From Roseiconus nitratireducens (GTDB taxonomy: Bacteria > Planctomycetota > Planctomycetia > Pirellulales > Pirellulaceae), in the NCBI RefSeq assembly GCF_008629675.1, contig NZ_VWOX01000010.1:62001-126000 (forward strand): a DNA stretch of 64,000 nt, given 5' to 3'. The position numbers were made by a program, and so were the translations under genes. The notes under the pieces were generated by a model. That model saw nothing but the letters and a program-made list of their open reading frames with translations. It had not been told where the DNA came from and did not search any database. Every line of letters begins with the position of its first letter. Position 1 is the stretch's first letter. Shown in pieces: positions 44,151 through 52,595 of this stretch.

Positions 44151-46184
44151 TCAACGGATGTGATACCGGTGGCAGGTTGTGCATTGCTCACCGGCCGCTC
44201 CGCGGACGTGGCAGGCCGCGCAGTTGTCCTTGCCCAGCGGAGCGAATTGCCCGACCGCGTTTCCGCCCTCGGTGGATGCGATCTGATGGCAACGGTTGCA
44301 CTGTCCGGAGTTCTGCTGTCCTGAGGCATGCTGCTCGGGTGGCGTGACGCTGAGGTGGGGCTGATGGCTGAAGACGGTGAAGCGGTCAAGCGTCTCCCCG
44401 TTTCGCTGCGATGTCCAGCGTGCCGGGATCGCGTCGGCTGCCGGATGGCAGTTCATGCAAACCTGTACCACCGGGTTGGCGTGGAAGCGTTCTTTCAATG
44501 GATCGCCTTCACTGAGTTGTGCGAAGGTTTCGATCATTGCCTTGAGAACTGGATCGGCGTGTCCGGCGGGGCGGTATCGAATGTCGCACACGGTGTCACG
44601 CCGGTACCATCCGCCAAGATTCACGAGCTCTGAGGGGACGACACTGGTCTTGTCCACCGCGGAGGTCGCGGGCGCCGCGGCCAACGGGTCGAGTGGATCC
44701 GCAGGACCGGATAATCGTCCTTCATCAAGCAAGGCGTCATCGACGCCGGAATCGTGCCCAATGTCCAGCAGCAACGACCCCTCCGGCAACAATTCCGACG
44801 AATCGGTCGTGGGTTCGGTGGAAGGCCGACTGTTCGCGAGCGTGGAACGGGAAGGGAGCTGGTCAGCGTGGTGCTGGTCAGCCTCGTGCGGAGAAGGCGA
44901 GGGTGTGTCGGAAACTGGTTGAAACCAATCTTTCGCGGTCGCTTCGATCCATTGCGGCGGCAATCCCTGCAGCACCGGTCGGAACGGGGGCGGTGCAAGG
45001 CCTTGTCGTGTCAGCCGATCTTCAATAGCCCTGTGCCCGCGATCCGCAATGTCGTCCATCAGTTCCCGCAGCGATGTGGCGATCCTGCCAAGCGTGTGAT
45101 TGCTGCGAGACGTGCCGCGCGGCAGTTGTGCCAGATCGCCATTGGGAATCTGGCGGAGCAGCGGGGCGATTGTCGGGTCGGATCGAATCAGCAGTTCGAC
45201 CAGCGGCGACAGGCTGCCATCAGTGAAGCCAATCGCGGTTGGAGGCCACGGGCCAAATTGGTCGGCGACCGATTCCGGCAACGTCGGCAATTGCAACAAG
45301 GTGATGCCATCAACCACTTGCGCGCGCAAGGTTTCTTCATGGCACGACGCGCATCCGACCTCGTAGCTGGGGGAACGCTGGGGCTCCGACCCAAGATCGC
45401 TGATCGCGGTCGAGTGATCTCGCACGTTCGCATGACACGTTCGGCAATCGAATGCTTCTGCGGGATGGTGTCGTGGAAAATGCTGGTCGTGGTGGGTGCG
45501 GTGATCAAATCCGATGTTGCCGCTGCGATGGTACGGCCATTGGTCCCAGGTTGGATGTGATTCAGCAAAACTTCCGAACGGTGCGGCGTGACAGGCCTGA
45601 CACTGCGCATTGGATAGTTGAGTCAGGCTGGTTGTGGGGCCGTGATGCTCTTGGTGGCAAGTGGCGCACCGCAGATGGTTCTGGTCAACCATTGCCACTG
45701 CGGGTCGCCATTCGGCAGGACGCCCTCGCTCCGAGATCGCTAGCTTGGTCAGGCGGTCTCGGACGGCAATCGGCAGGTTGTGCGCCGTACCGGCCAGGCC
45801 CAGCGGGATGGTGGTGTGGTGACATTTCATGCACCTTTCCGAGGACGAAATCCCTTGGTGACCGGACCCACCGGAGCGAAACCAGTCGGTCAAGGAGGTG
45901 GTGGCCGATTGATGGCAGGCGCCGCATCGCTGCTCCGCAGATGCCCCGGCTAAGATTTGCGCGTGCGGTGATGAGAGATCGCCGGGCTGAAACAGGGTGG
46001 TCGCCGGCGTGACGAGCAACATCAATGCGACGCCGCTGATCGCAAACAGCAGGCAGGCCGAGGTCAATCGTTGACGACGACCCGTCCAGCTCAATCGTCT
46101 TCGTCCGTCCTGCTCCAGAACCCAGCGGTCCCCCGGTCGATCATTCGCCGGGGGCGGCGGCAATTCGCGATCGTCGTGTCGCAT
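44151..46184 (-). CDS. Membrane-anchored decahaem c-type cytochrome
   Basis: A 677-residue protein with ten CxxCH haem sites: CGACH, CMKCH, CATCH, CQACH, CRTCH, CASCH, CMNCH, CNRCH, CAACH and CTTCH. Residues about 40-62 form one membrane anchor after a polar, Pro/Asp-rich cytoplasmic start, so the haems face the periplasm. Six haems lie within 87-282 and four within 576-672, with a haem-free insert of about 290 residues between. Extra histidine-rich stretches (HRTHHDQHFPRHH) could supply distal ligands. GGAG eight bases before the ATG supports the start. It is third in a tight set with the membrane cytochrome and the ferredoxin protein (21-base and 6-base gaps). The redox partner is unknown. 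Confidence 0.9.
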   Translation of the reverse strand: MRHDDRELPPPPANDRPGDRWVLEQDGRRRLSWTGRRQRLTSACLLFAISGVALMLLVTPATTLFQPGDLSSPHAQILAGASAEQRCGACHQSATTSLTDWFRSGGSGHQGISSSERCMKCHHTTIPLGLAGTAHNLPIAVRDRLTKLAISERGRPAEWRPAVAMVDQNHLRCATCHQEHHGPTTSLTQLSNAQCQACHAAPFGSFAESHPTWDQWPYHRSGNIGFDHRTHHDQHFPRHHPAEAFDCRTCHANVRDHSTAISDLGSEPQRSPSYEVGCASCHEETLRAQVVDGITLLQLPTLPESVADQFGPWPPTAIGFTDGSLSPLVELLIRSDPTIAPLLRQIPNGDLAQLPRGTSRSNHTLGRIATSLRELMDDIADRGHRAIEDRLTRQGLAPPPFRPVLQGLPPQWIEATAKDWFQPVSDTPSPSPHEADQHHADQLPSRSTLANSRPSTEPTTDSSELLPEGSLLLDIGHDSGVDDALLDEGRLSGPADPLDPLAAAPATSAVDKTSVVPSELVNLGGWYRRDTVCDIRYRPAGHADPVLKAMIETFAQLSEGDPLKERFHANPVVQVCMNCHPAADAIPARWTSQRNGETLDRFTVFSHQPHLSVTPPEQHASGQQNSGQCNRCHQIASTEGGNAVGQFAPLGKDNCAACHVRGAAGEQCTTCHRYHIR

Positions 46185-46205
46185 CTCCCTGACTCCGCCG
46201 GACGC

Positions 46206-47033
46206 CTAGTGACTGAAACGCAACGCGATGGCGACGTGCACCACGGCGGCCAATAGCAACGCCAGGGACAGGCAACTGTGAATGACCACCCAGCTGCGTA
46301 GTTTCCATTGCATTGAAAACTGGCGATCAAGGTCGTGTCGGCGGCGTATCAATGCAGCAAGCTGCTCCACCGTTTCCCGACGATCTGCAGGAAGGTAACG
46401 CTCCATGCTCTTCAGATCGCCAAGCAGGCGGTCACAGCGCGTTCTCCCCGGCGCCAATACCCAGCCAAGGCTGGGAGCTTGGGAAAAGAACGCGGCCAGC
46501 GATTCGTGGTAGAACGATTTCAGCACTTGGTCGCCGGAGGTATCGGGAAGGCCGTTGGCAAGTTCCGACGCGGTGGAAGCCAATTGTGACCGGTGCCAAT
46601 TCATTCGATCAAAGCGGGGTTCCCCGGGCACCGCCGTTAGCTGCGCCGGAAACGTCCGGCTGATGAACCAACCGTAGAAGCCGCTGACGGTGACCAGTAA
46701 GAATACGATCGATAGCGTCGATTCAAGCTTCCCGCCGCCGATAATGGCGGGTGCATGCAGCAGGTACACCGCCGCGGTGAACAGTCCCAGGTGGAGGTGC
46801 ACCTGGGTCCAGGTACTGACCGACCCAAGTGGCCAGAACGGCAATCGCCGCCGAACCCCCAGTAGCATCAGCAGGATCAGGCAGGAGAATAATGTCCAGC
46901 CGGTAAACAGACTGGGCGAACCCAGGCGATCCGACAGCGTCGACGTAATGGCTGCGATCACCGTAACGGCGAAGACCGTGACAGTCAGGCCGACCCATCG
47001 ACGAGTCTTCAGCGGTAGACGGATCGTGGCCAT
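46206..47033 (-). CDS. Five-helix membrane protein, probable dihaem cytochrome b
   Basis: A 275-residue inner-membrane protein. Helices lie near 12-31, 42-60, 79-98, 106-124 and 247-271. Two carry histidines 14 positions apart: H79 and H93 in VHLHLGLFTAAVYLLH, and H252 and H266 in IHSCLSLALLLAAVVH. This His-x13-His pattern in two helices is the arrangement used for two b haems in bc-type and related cytochromes. Between helices 4 and 5 is a soluble loop of about 120 residues. Its stop is 21 bases before the decahaem start, and its start is 6 bases after the ferredoxin gene. I infer that it carries electrons across the membrane. No close named family is recognised. Confidence 0.75.
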   Translation of the reverse strand: MATIRLPLKTRRWVGLTVTVFAVTVIAAITSTLSDRLGSPSLFTGWTLFSCLILLMLLGVRRRLPFWPLGSVSTWTQVHLHLGLFTAAVYLLHAPAIIGGGKLESTLSIVFLLVTVSGFYGWFISRTFPAQLTAVPGEPRFDRMNWHRSQLASTASELANGLPDTSGDQVLKSFYHESLAAFFSQAPSLGWVLAPGRTRCDRLLGDLKSMERYLPADRRETVEQLAALIRRRHDLDRQFSMQWKLRSWVVIHSCLSLALLLAAVVHVAIALRFSH

Positions 47034-47039
47034 CGAACA

Positions 47040-48866
47040 CTAGCTCCGTTTCTGAAGCCACTGCTTCAATGGTTCGGGTTCGCTCAAGTCGATTCGCACC
47101 AGTGCCTCGTGGGGGCAAGCCGCGACGCAAGCGGAGCCCGATGGCAGAGAAGCACACTGGTCACACTTTGTCGCCTTGCGAATGGGTGCGGTGGCCGATT
47201 CATCAACGTAGGGACGACCTTTCCCGTCAACCACCTCAGCCATGCGAATGGTGTCATAGGGACAAGCGGCAGCGCATAGACCGCAGCCGATGCAAATCGG
47301 GTCATGGATCAAGACGGTCCCCGTGTCGGGGTCCCTGGCGATCGCCCCGGTCGGGCACCCGATCATGCAGACAGGATCAGTGCAGTGCATGCAGGCCTGG
47401 ACAAACTGCAGCCGGTCATGGATGGGACCCTGACGGACGAATCGTGGGTTCCCGTCGTGAACCCCCGAGCACGCCGTCACGCAATCATCGCAGCGCGTGC
47501 ACCGATGCAGATCGATGACCATTGCATCGCGGCCATTGTTCAACCGTTGTTGGACGATGAATTCCAGCAACGCGGTCGACTCGTTTGTCGACTCCGCTTC
47601 GCCGGTCGGCCAGACCGGACTCGGCTGAACGGTTCGATCGGCGTGCGCATCGCGTTTCGCACTTCGCCGCCGCCTGCGATTGGACCGTCGTTCGATTGCC
47701 TGCGGAAACAACGCTTGCACGGAACTTGGCAGTTCCTCTTTACGAATCCAGGGCAGCACGTCCTCGGCGAATGATTCCACCGGAATCGCCAATGCATCCA
47801 GAAAGCCGACCGCTCGCAACGAAGACTGGTACGGTCTGGCGGGCGCGGCAGGAGCGCGAAACGCATTGAACAGGATCTCGTCGAGTCCGAAGAAATGGCC
47901 TTTGCCCAAATACGCCGTGGTGCGGTGGGAGGCACCGTGTTGGACGGACACGCGTCCGAAACCGCTGCGAAGAATCAGCAATTCCGTCGGCAGGTGTCCT
48001 TCATGGGCAACCACCGGTTCGGTCTCGATTTGTTTCGCCGCCGGCAAGGTGCGCTGCTTTTGATAGTCGATGTTCCAAGCCATCCGGCCGAACGACCGCA
48101 ATTCGGTGGACTCAACGACACGTCGCAAGTTCTCCTCCGGCAGAAACCTCAGTAGTGGCACCTCACGGAGATGAATCGGCAGCCAATGTCGGCGATAGTG
48201 ATCGTCCAGCGTCTCGGAAAATCGCCGATCACGGCGCAGGATGCGAAGCCCCTGCCAGCGGATTTCGACCAGCATGGCTTCGGTTTCCGCGATCACCGTG
48301 GCCGATCGCGGGGCCCGATACATCGCCGCAACTTCTCCAAACAATTCGCCCGGGCCCAGACAGACGGTTTCGTGCGACAGCAAGATCGCGTCAAAGTCCT
48401 GCAGAAAGACGGCTTGTCGATCATCCACCTTTCGGATCACCGGTGGTCCTGACGCGGACGTTTGCACGCGAACCTGATCCGGGGATCGGGTTTCAGCGTG
48501 TCTGGATCTTCGCAGGTAGCGTCGCGCTGCTTGCAGCCATCCGATCGGAACCGGCGGCTGGCGGCCAAGCTGTTCCGGCATCAAGGAATCGACCAGCACG
48601 CGCACGCTGCCGCTGACGACCAGGTAGGCACTGCTGCCGTAGTCGCCCTCGCGAACAATCACTTCGCCGGGTTCGGCCCGGTGCAGTCGGCAGTCGTACC
48701 GCAGAATCCCCTCCAGCGGGGTCGCGGACGGAAAGCTGCTGGCATTCATGGTGTTGAAGGGACCGCGCGTGCGCAACCAAGCGACGTCGGCATCGGACAT
48801 CGATGCGTCAAGTGGCTGATCCCAGCGACTGGGACGTTGCACGCGGATTGCCTGAGCGCGTTCCAT
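47040..48866 (-). CDS. Double cyclic-nucleotide-binding domain fused to four-cluster ferredoxin
   Basis: A 608-residue cytoplasmic protein. The first cNMP-binding fold (about 55-215) keeps the phosphate cassette FGEVAAMYRAPRSATV with its Glu and Arg, but has an insert of about 70 residues near 95-165. The second fold (about 237-375; LGKGHFFGLDEILFNAFRAP) has lost the Arg-Ser/Ala pair and looks unable to bind nucleotide in the usual way. Residues 456-585 hold four cysteine sets (CTRCDDCVTAC, CMHCTDPVCMIGCP, CIGCGLCAAACP, and CDQC...CVAACP): sixteen cysteines for four [4Fe-4S] clusters, as in DmsB/NrfC-type subunits. It is first in the three-gene redox set. A start at 48800 (MSDADVAW) is possible. 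Confidence 0.88.
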   Translation of the reverse strand: MERAQAIRVQRPSRWDQPLDASMSDADVAWLRTRGPFNTMNASSFPSATPLEGILRYDCRLHRAEPGEVIVREGDYGSSAYLVVSGSVRVLVDSLMPEQLGRQPPVPIGWLQAARRYLRRSRHAETRSPDQVRVQTSASGPPVIRKVDDRQAVFLQDFDAILLSHETVCLGPGELFGEVAAMYRAPRSATVIAETEAMLVEIRWQGLRILRRDRRFSETLDDHYRRHWLPIHLREVPLLRFLPEENLRRVVESTELRSFGRMAWNIDYQKQRTLPAAKQIETEPVVAHEGHLPTELLILRSGFGRVSVQHGASHRTTAYLGKGHFFGLDEILFNAFRAPAAPARPYQSSLRAVGFLDALAIPVESFAEDVLPWIRKEELPSSVQALFPQAIERRSNRRRRRSAKRDAHADRTVQPSPVWPTGEAESTNESTALLEFIVQQRLNNGRDAMVIDLHRCTRCDDCVTACSGVHDGNPRFVRQGPIHDRLQFVQACMHCTDPVCMIGCPTGAIARDPDTGTVLIHDPICIGCGLCAAACPYDTIRMAEVVDGKGRPYVDESATAPIRKATKCDQCASLPSGSACVAACPHEALVRIDLSEPEPLKQWLQKRS

Positions 48867-49316
48867 GGATTGTCGGTACCGTTTTTAGACCGACGAAGTC
48901 AAGCGAAAGTGGGAAAGGTTGGTGGTCGGGGGGACGGATACGGCCGCTCTCGTTCCCAGGCTCCCGCCTGGGAACGCACTGATGGCTGGCTCCGCCAGCC
49001 GCCCGCGCTGTGGACAGGCGGAGCCTGTCTTGCATTGGGTTCCAAGGCGGGAGCCTTGGAACCAGGGAGGTTTGGTTGGGCGCTCTCGTTCCCAGGCTCC
49101 TGCCTGGGAACGCACTGATGGCTGGCTCCGCCAGCTGCCCACGTTGTGGACAGGCAGAGCCTGTCTTGCATTGGGTTCCAAGGCGGGAGCCTTGGAACCA
49201 GGGAGTTGCGGTGGGCGGCCGGTGCGACGCTGCAGGACCGTCGGTGATCGTGGTATAACACCCGCCCCGATCAGCGCTCATCAACTTTTCTCCCGCCCCG
49301 CCCGCCTCGATTCGCA
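48867..49316. other. Divergent intergenic region with repeats
   Basis: 450 bases between the ferredoxin-type gene and the SLC13 symporter. Most of it is repeat block 3 (48949-49204). Promoters for the two divergent genes must sit in the short flanks, 48867-48948 and 49205-49316. Confidence 0.6.
48949..49204. repeat. Composite hairpin repeat block 3 (two compact units)
   Basis: Two units start at 48949 and 49085, period 136 bases, with the same four-hairpin order but shorter spacers. Loops of hp2 and hp3 are both three bases: TCC with GGA in unit 1, TCC with AGA in unit 2. This is the shortest version of the repeat in the window. Confidence 0.88.
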
Positions 49317-50690
49317 TTGAACAAAACGCTTGGATTGATCGCCGCTCCGATTTTGACCCTGGCGGTCGTGGCTGCGGTGTTGGCAGGAGATCATTCGACG
49401 CCGGTCGTCATCACTGCGGGTGTTGTCACGTGGACGGCTGTCTGGTGGATTCTGGAGCCGATTCCGATTGCCGCGACCTCGCTGATCCCGCTCTGCGTGT
49501 TGCCGGCCTGCGGCGTGCTGACATCGGAGCAGGTTGCCGGCGCGTACGGCAGCAAATTGGTTCTGTTGTTGATGGGGGGATTCATGTTGTCCACTGCCAT
49601 GGAGCGCAGTGGAGCTCACCGTCGTTTGGCGCTGACGATGGTGCGAGCATTCGGCGGACGAGATGAATCCGGTGCCGATGCCAGAAGAGTCGTGTTTGGG
49701 TTCATGGCGGCCACGGCGTTGTTGAGCATGTGGATCTCCAACGCCGCGACGACCCTGATGATGTTGCCTATCGCGATGGCGGTGGTGGAGACCAGCGAAA
49801 GTCGTCGGCTACCGGTATGCTTGCTGTTAGGCATCGCGTTTTCAGCCAGTGTCGGTGGAATCGGGACGCCGATTGGGACGCCGCCCAATTTGATCTTCTT
49901 TGAAAACTACGTCATCGCTGGCGGGGAAGAGCCGACTTTCGCCCGTTGGATTCTGTGGACTTGGCCGATCATCGCGCTGATGCTTCCACTGCAGGCGCTG
50001 TGGCTGACAAAGAATCTTTCCGACGTGCAAAAGTTGAAGCTTCCTGAAGTGGGCGAATGGCGTAGCGAAGAGGTTCGAACATTGGCCGTGTTTGCGGTCA
50101 CGGCGTTGTTGTGGGTCACGCGTGCCTCACCCGGCGGCGGATGGAGCTATTGGCTTGGCGTTCCCGATATCGACGACGCCCGCGTGGCTCTGCTGGCCGT
50201 GCTGGCGATGCACCTGATTCCAAACGGAAAGGGCGAAGCCCTGTTGACCTGGAAGCAGGCTTCGAAGATTCCCTGGGGAATTCTGATCTTGTGCGCTGGC
50301 GGTCTGGCCATCGCCGAGGCGTTTCGATCGGCAGGAATCAGCGAGATCGTGGCCCGGCAGTTGGCCGGACTGGGCGAAATGACACCGATCTGGCTGGTGG
50401 CGACGATCTGTCTGACCGTCACGTTTCTGACCGAAGTGACCAGCAATACTGCGACCGCCAACCTGTTGTTGCCGATCCTTGCGGTCGTCCCAGTCGACGA
50501 TCCCAAAATCGTCATGATTCCCGCGACGATCAGCGCCAGTTTCGCGTTCATGTTGCCGGCGGCGACGCTGCCCAACGCCATCATCTTTGCCAGCGGCCGC
50601 ATCACCGTCCGCGACATGGCACGGGCCGGTTTGGTTCTGAATCTGGTCGGTGTGGTGGTCGTGACCGTCGTTTGTTACCTGATGTTGTGA
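49317..50690 (+). CDS. SLC13/DASS-family sodium:anion symporter
   Basis: A 457-residue membrane protein with about eleven helices. It has the two hallmark hairpins of DASS carriers: SNAATTLMMLPIAMAV in the first half and TEVTSNTATANLLLPILAVV in the second, where the SN-T/A motifs coordinate sodium and the carboxylate. GIGTPIGTPPNLIFFENYV is also typical. Substrates of the family are dicarboxylates, citrate or sulfate; sequence alone does not decide. TTG at 49317 is the only start that keeps the first helix intact, and no ribosome site is seen. It is divergent from the redox set. Confidence 0.9.
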   Translation: MNKTLGLIAAPILTLAVVAAVLAGDHSTPVVITAGVVTWTAVWWILEPIPIAATSLIPLCVLPACGVLTSEQVAGAYGSKLVLLLMGGFMLSTAMERSGAHRRLALTMVRAFGGRDESGADARRVVFGFMAATALLSMWISNAATTLMMLPIAMAVVETSESRRLPVCLLLGIAFSASVGGIGTPIGTPPNLIFFENYVIAGGEEPTFARWILWTWPIIALMLPLQALWLTKNLSDVQKLKLPEVGEWRSEEVRTLAVFAVTALLWVTRASPGGGWSYWLGVPDIDDARVALLAVLAMHLIPNGKGEALLTWKQASKIPWGILILCAGGLAIAEAFRSAGISEIVARQLAGLGEMTPIWLVATICLTVTFLTEVTSNTATANLLLPILAVVPVDDPKIVMIPATISASFAFMLPAATLPNAIIFASGRITVRDMARAGLVLNLVGVVVVTVVCYLML

Positions 50691-50995
50691 CCATGACCCG
50701 CGAGACGAATGCCGAGATCCAGCCGGAGGTTGGCGGGGACACCGCAGTGGTGTTCGGCCTGCCCAACCCGCGTTGAAGAGCGGGAAAAATTCGTCAGGCG
50801 GCGGCCGAACGGGATCGATTGAAAGGCAGCTGCCGGGCGGAGCGTTATACTGGGTCTGATAATCGTGAACTCCCGTCGCCGCCGTCGCGTTCGCGGCGGA
50901 AAGCCACGTGGTGCTGAGCGTAGCGACTCGTTTTCAGAAAAAAGCCTAGCCGCCTTCGGCCACCCTCTCCCCTCGACGCGTGGAGCTCGACACCG
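50691..50995. other. Intergenic region before the P-loop ATPase
   Basis: 305 bases. A TATACT hexamer at about 50846 has TTGAAA 21 bases upstream, too far for a standard promoter. No gene is visible. Confidence 0.35.
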
Positions 50996-51700
50996 TTGAA
51001 TTCCTCGTTCGGCTCGCATCTGACCAACCCGTTTTCGACCGACTGCATCTCCCCGTCCAGTGTGGTGTACCGCTTTGCTGCGGAAAACCGGGCGGCTACC
51101 GATCACGCGGTGGACGCGCACCTGGAGAATCTTTTGTCCAAGCTCCGTGAGTGTCGGCTGGGAGCCATCATTGGTCCGCACGGCACCGGCAAATCCACGT
51201 TGTTACACACCTTCCTTCCGAAGCTGCAGCATGCCTATCCGCAGGTTGCCTTTCACCAGTTGTGCCACGATCCTCGCGACTCGCTGCGTCGGCGATTCGC
51301 AGACCGTGTCCAAGCCGGACGGCGAATTCGTGCGGCGCTGTCCAGCCTGCCCGCCGGAGGTCTACTGGTTGTTGACGGGTGGGAACAGTTAGGGCGGCTG
51401 TCACGCTGGTGGATTTCAAGATCGTCCGGGTCGAACAAAGTGACGTTGCTGGTGACGGCCCACCACCGCCCGGCCGGCTTCACGGTGATTCACGAGACCG
51501 CCGCATCCAGCCAATTGGTCCGTGCATTGGCCAAGGAGCTGACGAAGGACTCACCCTATCGGATCCAAAAGATGGTGGACGATCAGATCAAATCCCGTCG
51601 CGTCAACTTGCGAACCAACGTGCGTGATCTGTGGTTTGAGATGTATGACCTGGTCGAAGAGTCGCGAAAAGAAGCCAACGACGGCTTGTTCGGTCACTAG
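50996..51700 (+). CDS. Small P-loop ATPase of unknown family
   Basis: A 234-residue soluble ATPase. Walker A is GPHGTGKST (about 60-68) and Walker B is GLLVVDGWEQL (about 122-132), where the usual second acidic residue is replaced by Gly-Trp before Glu. A sensor-like strand VTLLVTAHHRPAGF follows. The C-terminal 60 residues are charged and helical (DLWFEMYDLVEESRKEAND). TTG at 50996 is the apparent start; GTG codons near 51061 are alternatives. The protein is too short for a full AAA+ motor and has no transposition neighbours. It may act with the next gene, 193 bases downstream on the same strand. Confidence 0.7.
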   Translation: MNSSFGSHLTNPFSTDCISPSSVVYRFAAENRAATDHAVDAHLENLLSKLRECRLGAIIGPHGTGKSTLLHTFLPKLQHAYPQVAFHQLCHDPRDSLRRRFADRVQAGRRIRAALSSLPAGGLLVVDGWEQLGRLSRWWISRSSGSNKVTLLVTAHHRPAGFTVIHETAASSQLVRALAKELTKDSPYRIQKMVDDQIKSRRVNLRTNVRDLWFEMYDLVEESRKEANDGLFGH

Positions 51701-51726
51701 CTGGTCAACGCTCCCCTTTGGGGGAT

Positions 51727-51766
51727 CCGCGTGGCACGAGCCACGGGTTTCCTCGCCTCAACCGGC
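51727..51766. repeat. Dispersed repeat family 3, copy 2
   Basis: A 40-base counterpart of 1162-1202, with hairpin CGTGGC, loop ACGA, GCCACG and the tail CCTCGCCTCAACCGGC. It lies between the P-loop ATPase and its downstream neighbour. Confidence 0.7.
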
Positions 51767-51892
51767 GTCCGTTCGCCAACTGGAATCGTGTGGTTGGGCC
51801 GCTAGGCGTCGACGGGGACGGCCCGCTAGGATGGGAACGCTGCAATCTTGCAGTCACACATTGAATTCACACTTCGCCGACCGGCTGTTTCG

Positions 51893-52480
51893 ATGCGACT
51901 CCCCGTGATCCTGGTCCAGAATCCTCCCGCCGGAGGAGCATCCGTTGCGGAAGCGCTCGTGGGCGATCTGATCGGCCGATCCGGTTTGGATTTGACATTG
52001 GTCGGTCGTTTCGATGCGATCGCTGCCGGGTCCACGGACCGGCTGACACTGGATTCCATCACGGGGCCCGCCGCGGTGCTGGACTGGAGCCCCGTCGAAG
52101 AGATGGTGACGGCTCTGCATCGCATCGGATTTGAGGGTGTCCGTGCACCTCACCTCCTGGACGCCGATGCGTCCGCACCCTCGCGAGGGCGAAGGCTGTT
52201 TTGTTTTGACCTTCGCAACGTGAACGACGCCCGTACCGTCATCGGCGAATTGGCACGGTTGCGGGAATCGTTGAGCGTCAAAACGGTCTCGCTCGGCGGG
52301 TTGTCCACACCGGACAGCCGCGCTGCCGCGTCGGTCGGCACGTCGCCGCAAAATCCCGCCTCCACGCAGCCGATCGACCCGCCCAAGGATTCGCGGACGC
52401 AACGCCGTCCGTCTTTTCAGTCGACCAGTGATGAATCGCTGGACGCGCTGATTGACCAGTTGGATGATCTGGACGTCTGA
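51893..52480 (+). CDS. Soluble protein of unknown function
   Basis: A 195-residue protein that I do not recognise. The first half looks like an alpha/beta fold, starting MRLPVILVQNPPAGGASVAE, with strands LDLTLVGRFDAI and AAVLDWSP and a hinge LFCFDLRNVNDART. The last 60 residues are disordered and rich in Ser, Pro and Thr, ending in an acidic DALIDQLDDLDV. There is no signal peptide. The ATG at 51893 is chosen over an upstream TTG because the fold begins there. It follows the ATPase gene and may be co-transcribed with it. Confidence 0.6.
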   Translation: MRLPVILVQNPPAGGASVAEALVGDLIGRSGLDLTLVGRFDAIAAGSTDRLTLDSITGPAAVLDWSPVEEMVTALHRIGFEGVRAPHLLDADASAPSRGRRLFCFDLRNVNDARTVIGELARLRESLSVKTVSLGGLSTPDSRAAASVGTSPQNPASTQPIDPPKDSRTQRRPSFQSTSDESLDALIDQLDDLDV

Positions 52481-52595
52481 GAGGTTTCGAAGGCTGCTGT
52501 CTTTTGTTCGCGGTTAGTCATCTACCAACGGGCAGCAAAGTGTCGGATTCCGCGGGATGGCGGCGATGCATCCATTCGCCTCTCCGGAAACGATT

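Noticed and set aside
50819..50851. Promoter TTGAAA...TATACT before the P-loop ATPase
   Set aside because: Spacing is 21 bases, outside the normal 16-18 range.
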